Source: Plotosus lineatus
Lineage: Eukaryota; Chordata; Actinopteri; Siluriformes; Plotosidae
Length of the DNA: 64,000 bases
Direction: 5' to 3'
Assembly (NCBI GenBank): GCA_024760905.1
Contig: CM045733.1
Coordinates: 37,107,501-37,171,500 of the forward strand
In this document: positions 57,235 through 64,000 of the stretch, piece after piece
Layout of the letters: each line of letters opens with the position of its first letter
Numbering within the stretch: the stretch's first letter is position 1
Made by a program: the position numbers and the translations under genes
Notes under the pieces: model-generated
Seen by the model: the letters and a program-made list of their open reading frames with translations, nothing else
What the model was told of the DNA's origin: nothing
Database searches by the model: none

Positions 57235-57256
57235 TATGATGCCTCAACTAACAGTC
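57183..57256 (-). CDS. cntn1: cntn1 coding exon 1 (signal peptide)
   Basis: Acceptor CAG at 57259-57257, then 22 nt of 5' UTR, ATG at 57234-57232, and donor GT at 57182-57181. Encodes [17 protein letters not shown], a classic signal peptide, ending in phase 1. The start is chosen because a hydrophobic leader follows immediately and no other in-frame ATG exists in the exon. The acceptor implies at least one upstream non-coding exon that I cannot locate. Confidence 0.85.
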
Positions 57257-57434
57257 CTGAGGGTGAGAAAAGCAGAATCAAAATGTAATATTAATAGGAT
57301 ATTGAATATTGAGATCTCATAAGTAAAATGACACTTACTTTAGAGGAGTTTTTTTTGCAAATTGCTTTATTTTCTATAAAATCCTTTGTATAAATTGTGA
57401 CCACATCTGGCAAAATATAGCTTTGGTGTTTTTG

Positions 57435-57645
57435 TGTGAAGTTTGCATGTTTTCCCCGAGCTTGTGTGGATTCCTCCAGGTACCCCAATTTCCTCCCACA
57501 GTCCAAATATATGCACATTAAGCTAATTGGCTGTTCCAAATTGCCCCTAGGCTTGTGTGAATGGTTGTGTGTTAGCCCTGAGATTGTTTGGCTAGCTGTT
57601 CAGAGTGTACGTGCCTTCAACCGGTATTTGCTGAGAGAGGTGTCC
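57435..57645 (+). mobile_element. SINE-like repeat (family 2), head missing
   Basis: GTGAAGTTTGCATGTTTTCC, ATTTCCTCCCACAGTCCAAA, TTAAGCTAATTGGCTGTTCC and TGTTCAGAGTGTACGTGCC. It sits about 180 bp upstream of the exon 1 acceptor. Confidence 0.65.
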
Positions 57646-57649
57646 CTGT

Positions 57650-57995
57650 GACCTTAATGTATAGTCATGTGAAAATATTAGTGCATCTCATTAAATAGTG
57701 TTATGCCCCTGTTTTTGTATCTGTTTTGTTTTCTCTCTTCTGTAGATCCTGCTCACGGCACTGAATCCTGTCCATGTCATAGGGGGCCGACCTTGAACTT
57801 AACCCACCCTCCTGGTTGGTGATCGGTGGAGCACACTTTCGGTGGTGTTTTTAAACAGCAGACAAATCACAGCGAATTGTCTCCTCTGTGTTTGGCAGTG
57901 TCTGTGCATGCCTATCTGATTTTGTCATTTCTAGTGCTGTCTTTTCATGTATGACCTTGTGCTGAATCTGTTTGTTTTCCCACCCCAATCTTATT
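57650..57995. other. upstream/intron-1 sequence, nothing recognised
   Basis: No coding frame. Some text (TGTTTTTGTATCTGTTTTG, GGTTGGTGATCGGTGGAGC) looks repeat-like, perhaps LTR-derived, but cannot be placed. No cntn1 promoter is evident. Confidence 0.35.
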
Positions 57996-57999
57996 ACAA

Positions 58000-58222
58000 C
58001 CATTTACACTCACATTCACACCTAGGGGACATTTTGACAAGGCAATTAACCTACTGTGCATGTTTTTGGTCTGTTTAAGTAAACCACAGTACCCGGAGGA
58101 AACCCACACGAGCACAGGGAGAACATGCAAACTCGACACAGAAAACACCCAGGCTGGGAATCAAACCCAGGCCTTCTTGCTGTGAGACAGAGGTGCTAGC
58201 CACTATGCTACCATACTGCCTG
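58000..58222 (-). mobile_element. SINE-like repeat (family 2), full head
   Basis: Reverse complement: GGCAGTATGGTAGCATAGTG (A-box-like), CCTGGGTTTGATTCCCAGCC (B-box-like), GTTTGCATGTTCTCCCTGTG, CTCCGGGTACTGTGG. The best-preserved head of this family here. Confidence 0.7.
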
Positions 58223-58223
58223 A

Positions 58224-58227
<4 letters not shown>

Positions 58228-58316
<89 letters not shown>
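58228..58316. repeat. AT microsatellite
   Basis: About 44 AT units between a SINE and a Tigger-like element. Confidence 0.97.
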
Positions 58317-58318
<2 letters not shown>

Positions 58319-58325
58319 TTGTATA

Positions 58326-59040
58326 CAGTAGGCCCTCGTTGGATAAACAAAACAAAAGGATAAACATGCTACACCACAGTACATAAAATCACACACATAA
58401 ACATTCTAAACATTAACTTAGGTACTGTACTAAAATAATAATTGAAAAAGACTTTAATACTACAGTGCTTTACAACAGTTCTGATGATTATTCCTCTTCA
58501 GGCACTTCAGAAGAAAATGACATCAATTCTGAAGAAATTACATCCAACGTCATTACCTTTTTCTGGTGCTTAGCCGGCGTTTGTGCATGTGCTTTTTTAG
58601 TGTGTGTGTTTTTCATTACAGTTATGCTCTGTCGTGCCACTCAAACGCTGCACACCTTCTCAGGCTTCTGGTAAGGTGCTGAAGCACCAGAAAAAGGTTA
58701 GAATGCTGCATGAAAAAGTAGAACTTCTTAATATGATACAGGAAGGAAAAAGTTATGCTGCAGTAGGGCGCCATTACAAAGTGAATGAAAGTACAGTCCA
58801 AGAAAAAAGAGAAGGCAATCAGAGCTAGTGTAGCATTTAGTTTTTTTGGAAGTGCTAAGAAGGTGATTGTTGTATGAAATTCATCATCAGAACGGAATCT
58901 GCCTGAGTAATACAATGTTTTTCAGTTATTATTTCAGTACAGTACTGTACCGAAGTTAATGTTTAGAATGTTTGTGTGTGAGATTTTATGTTCTGTGGCA
59001 TGTTTACCAAATGATAGCAAAAGGATCAACTTGAATAATT
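58326..59040 (+). mobile_element. pogo/Tigger-type element with long TIRs and HTH remnant
   Basis: Left arm (about 58360-58450) and right arm (about 58920-59030) are inverted repeats over roughly 90 bp (ACATTCTAAACATTAACTT in both senses). The frame at about 58670-58830 reads KVLKHQKKVRMLHEKVELLN, then IQEGKSYAAVGRHYKVNEST, matching the N-terminal psq/CENP-B-type HTH of Tigger transposases (EKLEVLKLLE.GKSYAEVARHYGVNEST pattern). The catalytic domain is absent. Confidence 0.75.
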
Positions 59041-59182
59041 ACAATTAATGTTCTTTTGTGTCCTTTATGTATGTACAATAAATATAATACAATGCCCCCC
59101 TCTAGTGGGCATTTTTTACAACTACATGCAATACAACCAAGTTCAAACTTCAAACCACCACCGTATTACACTTCAATACTTC

Positions 59183-59189
<7 letters not shown>

Positions 59190-59260
<71 letters not shown>
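59190..59260. repeat. AT microsatellite
   Basis: About 35 AT units directly abutting the left terminus of the next inverted-repeat element. Confidence 0.97.
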
Positions 59261-59263
<3 letters not shown>

Positions 59264-59801
59264 GTACCTTACTTTACAAAAGTTTCACCAAACGAAAAAT
59301 GCAGGTTACTAAACGCATGATCCTAAAATTGTTGTCTCTGGATACGAAACAAGTTCACGTTACGAAAGCAGCATCTTAAAAATTCAAACATGCCATTCAG
59401 ACATCAAACCGCGCCATTCAAACATTCAAACAATGCACGAGCTGCTCTCTCATCAATGACGTTCAAACACCCCACGCAGCTGGCCTCCCATTGGCTAGGA
59501 GAGATGACGCAGCTCCCTTATATTGGCTATCTCCTAACACCCCACCCCACTGGCCTCCCATTGGTTAGGAGGGATGATGCAGCTCCCTCCCATTGAACCT
59601 TATTTTACATGTAAAACGTGTGATTTGTTCCAAGGCCCTCAATACTACCCCCTAAACCCTTTAAAAATTATAAAAGAATATATTTTAAGACCTCCTTCTG
59701 ATTCAATATCGTACCAATGGTAGACAGGTTCAGCCATATTTCTTTGCGATATCACTCAAGCCTGTTTCTTCTTCTCACTCGCACCGGAAGTCACACGCGC
59801 A

Positions 59802-59805
59802 CGCG

Positions 59806-59873
<68 letters not shown>
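59802..59873. repeat. CA microsatellite
   Basis: About 30 CA units with a CGCGCA-rich start, in the inverted half of the element. Confidence 0.95.
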
Positions 59874-59874
<1 letters not shown>

Positions 59875-60004
59875 CCATAATTCTTTTTGTGTAAAGGACA
59901 GAGTGACTGTTGTTTCCTGCTTTATTTCTTGACTCAGGCTTTTAACCTTCCATAAACATTTGTAAGATTATAACTCTGCTAAGAAGACATGGTCAACACA
60001 TGCG

Positions 60005-60006
60005 CG

Positions 60007-60058
<52 letters not shown>

Positions 60059-60090
60059 GGCGCGAGCGCGCACACACACATGCGCGCGCG
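60005..60090. repeat. CA microsatellite with GCGC-rich edge
   Basis: CA tract 60013-60055 followed by GCGCGAGCGCGCACAC and ATGCGCGCGCGCG: alternating purine-pyrimidine sequence. Confidence 0.9.
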
Positions 60091-60367
60091 CGTGTGATTT
60101 CCGGTGCAAGTGAGAAGAAGAAGAAACAGGCTCCAGTGATATCTCAAAAGAATATGGTCAAACCTGTCTACCATCGGTACGATATTGAGACAGAAGGTCT
60201 TAAAAGGTATGCTTTTATAATTTTTAAAGGGTTTATGGGGTAGTATTGGGAGCCTTAAAACGAATGCCCCATTTTACATATAAAATGCTGTTCAATTTAC
60301 AAAAAATGCAGATTCCAAAAAAGGCTCTGGAATTTCGGAAATAATTTTGGAAAGTGAGAAACCAGTG

Positions 60368-60368
<1 letters not shown>

Positions 60369-60434
<66 letters not shown>
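60369..60434. repeat. AT microsatellite
   Basis: About 32 AT units between the Tigger-type element and the RTE 5' end. Confidence 0.97.
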
Positions 60435-60436
<2 letters not shown>

Positions 60437-63400
60437 TGTAACGCAGCCGTGAGGGGGGCACAAGCCAGTGTTCACCCTCACGCCAGTCCCAGGCCCGGAT
60501 AAATGTAGAGGGTTGCGACAGGAAGTGCATCCGGCATAAAACTTCTTCCAAAATTGTTATGTGAATGATCAAAACAAATTTCATACCGGACCAGTCGAGG
60601 CCCGGGTTAACAGCGACCCCCATCAGTGTTGTTAACCAACAAAGTGCTGGTGGAAATTGGACGACTGTTGGTTGAAGAAGGAGAGCCGGGAGGCATGTCC
60701 GTAGGCAGAGAGAGAAGAGGAAAGGCATGAGTCTAGGAGTGAGGGTAGGGACTTTGAATGTTGGAACTATGAAGGAAAAGAGAGAGAGCTGGCTGACATA
60801 ATGCAGAGGAGGAGGTGGATATACTGTGTGTCCAGGAGACCAGGTGGAAAGGTGGCAAGGCTTAAAGCTTAGGAGCAGGGTTTAAGCTGTTTTTTCATGG
60901 TGTGGATGGGAGGAGAAATGGTGTAGGAGTCATCTTGAAGGTGGGGTTGGTCAGGAATGTTCTAGAAGTGAAAAGAGTGTCAGACAGAGTGATGAGCCTC
61001 AAGTTGGAAATTGAAAGTGTGATGTTCAATGTTGTTAGTGCTGACACCTCACAGGCAGGATGTGAGCTGGAAGAAAAGGACAGATTCTGGAGTGAGTTAG
61101 ATGAAGTGATACAGAGTACCCCCAGAGGTGAAAGAGTCGTCATTGGTGCAGATTTCAACAGACATGTTGGTGCAGGCAACAGAGGGGACGAGGAAGTGAT
61201 GGGCAGGGGCAGATGTTGTTAGATTTTTCAAAAAGGATGGAAATGGCTATGGTGAATACATTTTTCCAGAAGACACAGGAGCAGAGGGTGACTTATAAAG
61301 GCGGAGGTAGGAGCACATATGTAGACTACATCTTGTGTAGGCAATGTAATTTGAAGGAAGTCAGTGACTGTAAAGTAGTAGTGAGTGAGAGTGTTACCAA
61401 ACAGCATAGGATGGTGGTGTGCAGAATGACACTGATGTTGAGGAAGGTGAAGAAGGCAAAGGCAGAGCAGAAGACAAAGTGGTGGAAGCTGAAAAAGGAA
61501 GACGGCCATATTGTCTTTAAGGAGGAGTTGAAACAAGCTTTGGGTAGTCAGTAAGTGTTTCCAGAGGACTGGACAACCACAGCCAATGTGATCAGGGAGA
61601 CCGGTAGGAGAGTACTTGGTGTGTCCTCTGGAAGGAAAGTAGATAAGGAAACTTGGTGGTGGAATGAGGAAGTGCAGGAGTGTGTACAAAAGAAGAGGTT
61701 AGCCAAGAAGAAGTGGGACATTGAGAGGACCGAAGAGAGTAAACAGGAGTACAGGGAGACACAGCGTAAGGTGAAGGTAGCAGTGTCAAAGGCCAAACAG
61801 AGGGCGTATGATGACTTGTATGATAGGTTGAACAGTAAGGAGGGAGAAAATGATCTATACAGGTTAGCACAGCAGAGAAATAGAGACGGGAAAGACGTGC
61901 AGCAAGTTAGAGTGATAAAGGACAGAGAGGGAAATGTATTGACTGATGACAGAAGTGTGCTGGGAAGATGGAAAGAGTACTTTGAAGAGCTGATGAATGA
62001 GGAAAATGAGAGAGAAAAAAGAGTAGAAGAGGTGACCGTTGAGGAGCAGGAAGTAGCAAAGATTAGTAAGGGAGAAGTGAGGAGGGCATTGAAGAGGATG
62101 AAGAGTGGAAAGGCAGTTGGCCCTGATGACATACCAGTTGAGGTATGGAAGTGTCTCAGAGAGGTAGCAGTAGATTTTCTGACAAGAATATTCACCAAGG
62201 TCTTAGAAAGTGAGCAGATGCCAGAGGAATGGAGGAGAAGTGTGCTTGTGCCCATTTTTAAGAACAAGGGAGATGTACAGAGTTGTGGCAACTACAGAGG
62301 GATAAAGTTGATGAGCCATACAATGAAGCTATGGGAAAGAATAGTGGAAGCAAGACTAAGGGCAGAGGTCAGCATTTGTGAACAACAGTTTGGTTTCATG
62401 CCAAGAAAGAGCACCACAGATGCAATGTTTGCTTTGAGGATGTTAATAGAGAAGTACAGAGAAGGTCAGAAGGAGCTGCATTGTGCCTTTGTGGATCTGG
62501 AGAAAGCATATGACAGGGTGCCGAGAGAAGAACTGTGGTATTGTATGAGGAAGTCTGGAGTGACAGAGAAGTATGTTAGAGTGGTGCAGGACATGTATGA
62601 GAGATGTAAGACAGTGGTGAGGTGTGCTGTCGGTGTGACACAAGAGTTCAAGGTGGAGGTGGGACTGCATCAAGGGTCAGCTCTCAGCCCCTTCTTGTTT
62701 GCTATGGTGATGGACAGGCTAACAGACGAGGTTAGACAAGAATCTCCATGGACTATGATGTTTGCAGATGACATAGTGATCTGTAATGAGAGCAGAGACC
62801 AAGTGGAGGAAAATCTAGAGAGGTGGAGGTATGCCCTGGAAAGGAGGGGATTGAAGGTTAGTCTTAGTAAGACAGAATACATGTGTGTGAACGACAAGGA
62901 CCCAAGAGGAACTTTGAGGTTACAGGGGGCAGAGATAAAGAAGGTGGAGGATTTTAAGTACTTAGGCTCAACAATCCAGAGCAATGGAGAGTGTGGAAAA
63001 GAGGTGAAGAAGCGCGTGCAGGCATGTTGGAATGGATGGAGAAAAGTGTCCGGTGTGATGTGTGATAGGAGAGTATCGGCAAGAATGAAGGGAAAAGTGT
63101 ACAAGACGGTGATGAGGCCAGCAATGTTGTATGGTTTAGAGACAGTGGCCCTGGGGAAAAGACAGGAGTCAGAGTTGGAGGTAGCAGAGATGAAAATGTT
63201 GAGGTTCTCTTTGGGAGTAACGAGGATGGATAGGATCAGAAATGAGTACATCAGAGGGACAGGACATGTTAGATGTTTTGGAGACAAAGTCAGAGAGGCT
63301 AGATTGAGATGGTTTGGACATGTACAGAGGAGGGATAGTGAGTATATTGGTCGTTGGATGCTGAGGTTGGAACTACCAGGCAAAAGGCCCAGAGGAAGAC

Positions 63401-63547
63401 CAAAGAGATTTATGGATGCGGTGAAGGCGGACATGAAGGTCGTTGGAGTAAGAGTAGAAGATGCAGAGGATAGGGAGAGATGGAGGCAGATCATTTGCTG
63501 TGGCGACCCCTGAAGGGAACAGCCGAAAGGAAAAGAAGAAGAAGAAG
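60435..63547 (+). mobile_element. RTE-like LINE, nearly intact RT
   Basis: 5' leader from CTGTAACGCAGCCGTGAGGG, GAA tail at 63531-63547. The endonuclease part is damaged (frame shift near 61206 where about 30 bp are missing). From 61213 to 63513 the frame is single except one stop at 61552-61554 (TAA where other copies have GAA). The 652-codon open part carries [46 protein letters not shown] and the final GDP. Very similar to the copy at 11646. Confidence 0.92.
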
Positions 63548-63840
63548 TTTACTTATGTAACTGAGGTGACTTGTGCATATTCACAAAATAAATGTGACAT
63601 ATTGAACTAAGATTCGGCTTGATGAAATTGATGGAAATATGATTTCACTCTAGATATCTCACGTAGTCCCGATAGGACGGAATAGGGAGGTGGAATTACA
63701 CAATTAAATGAGACTTACCTGTAAGTTGACATTTGATTGTAATTCCACCAACCTATGAAGTACTGAGGGATTACGTGCCCACCCTTTCCACCCTGGCTGG
63801 GAAATATGAAATCATAATTCTACACTCTGTCTGTCTTCCT
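63548..63840. other. unclassified sequence, possible inverted repeat
   Basis: GTCCCGATAGGACGGAATAG and nearby AATTCCACCAACCTATGAAG, GTGGAATTACACAATTAA and TTGATTGTAATTCCACCA suggest a small inverted repeat (about 63690-63755). No gene seen. Confidence 0.4.
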
Positions 63841-63841
63841 T

Positions 63842-64000
63842 TCAGCTTTTCCCCTTTTACTCGGTAGTCGCCACTGCGAATCATCTGATTCGCACGTTTG
63901 ATTTGGCAGAGTTTTTTTTTTTACGTCGGATGCCCTTCCTGTCACAACCCTTTGAGCAAGGGACAAAACCTGATAATCTGCGCATGCGCATCTCTCTCAC
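63842..64000 (-). mobile_element. tRNA/RTE composite SINE, runs off the window
   Basis: The reverse complement ends with GATGATTCGCAGTGGCGACT then AAAAGGGGAAAAGCTGAAAG, preceded by GGGTTGTGACAGGAAGGGCA: the two RTE-like blocks. The head would be beyond 64000. Confidence 0.85.

Larger units (their letters stand above)
59261..60368. mobile_element. Tigger-type inverted-repeat element, internally inverted duplication
   Basis: Left end GTGGTACCTTACTTTACAAA. CCCATTGGCTAGGAGAGATG blocks at 59487-59590. At about 59597 the sequence switches to the reverse complement of the family's right half (CATGTAAAACGTGTGATTTG.. through CACTCGCACCGGAAGTCACA). A CA tract and a forward right half (59960-60368) follow. 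Two CA tracts (59802-59873, 60005-60055). Confidence 0.65.

Noticed and set aside
58075..60728. Ile-Tyr repeat frames
   Set aside because: Produced by AT microsatellites.

Overview
This window is vertebrate, almost certainly teleost fish, nuclear DNA. The reasons are one long, many-exon gene with GT-AG introns, a dense mix of fish-type transposons (RTE-like, L2-like and other LINEs, tRNA-derived SINEs, Tc1, Tigger/pogo, hAT and Ty3/gypsy remnants), and long CA and AT microsatellites.

One host gene fills most of it. On the minus strand, 22 coding exons between 57234 and 4771 join in frame into a 3,045-nt open reading frame of 1,014 residues. This is contactin-1 (cntn1), a GPI-anchored neural adhesion protein with signal peptide, six Ig domains, four fibronectin III domains and a GPI-attachment tail. 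Every joint was assembled by hand from splice sites and codon phase, and no stop or frameshift was found. Whether it is cntn1a or cntn1b cannot be told from this window alone. The 5' non-coding exon(s) and promoter lie at or beyond the right edge.

Everything else is intronic or flanking repeat. One RTE-like LINE family (APE endonuclease plus reverse transcriptase in one ORF, GAA-rich tail) has about nine copies or pieces in both orientations, roughly 19.6 kb or 30% of the window. One copy (11648-14635) keeps a 995-codon uninterrupted ORF. Several copies are nested in older elements with visible target-site duplications.

Layout: 1-3950, L2-like LINEs and a gypsy remnant; 4008-4440, SINE; 4771-5216, last cntn1 exons; 5440-10425, Tc1, SINE and RTE pieces and a fold-back repeat; 10607-15191, cntn1 exons 20-19 around the most intact RTE; 15.5-18.5 kb, RTE/SINE composite; 18993-26854, exons 18-12 with Tigger-type and Tc1 elements; 26.9-36.4 kb, the longest intron, with hAT, two LINE families and a nested RTE; 36493-48175, exons 11-4 with RTE, CA-bearing inverted-repeat elements and a 1.05-kb TIR element; 48.5-54.1 kb, a LINE with the full structure of a twin-primed insertion, itself hit by an RTE; 55951-57256, exons 3-1; 57.4-64 kb, SINEs, Tigger remnants and another RTE.

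I found no unknown multi-gene system. The most unusual structures are the twin-primed LINE, a SINE built from a tRNA head plus both ends of the resident RTE, and a transposon family carrying CCAAT-box minisatellites and CA tracts at a fixed position.
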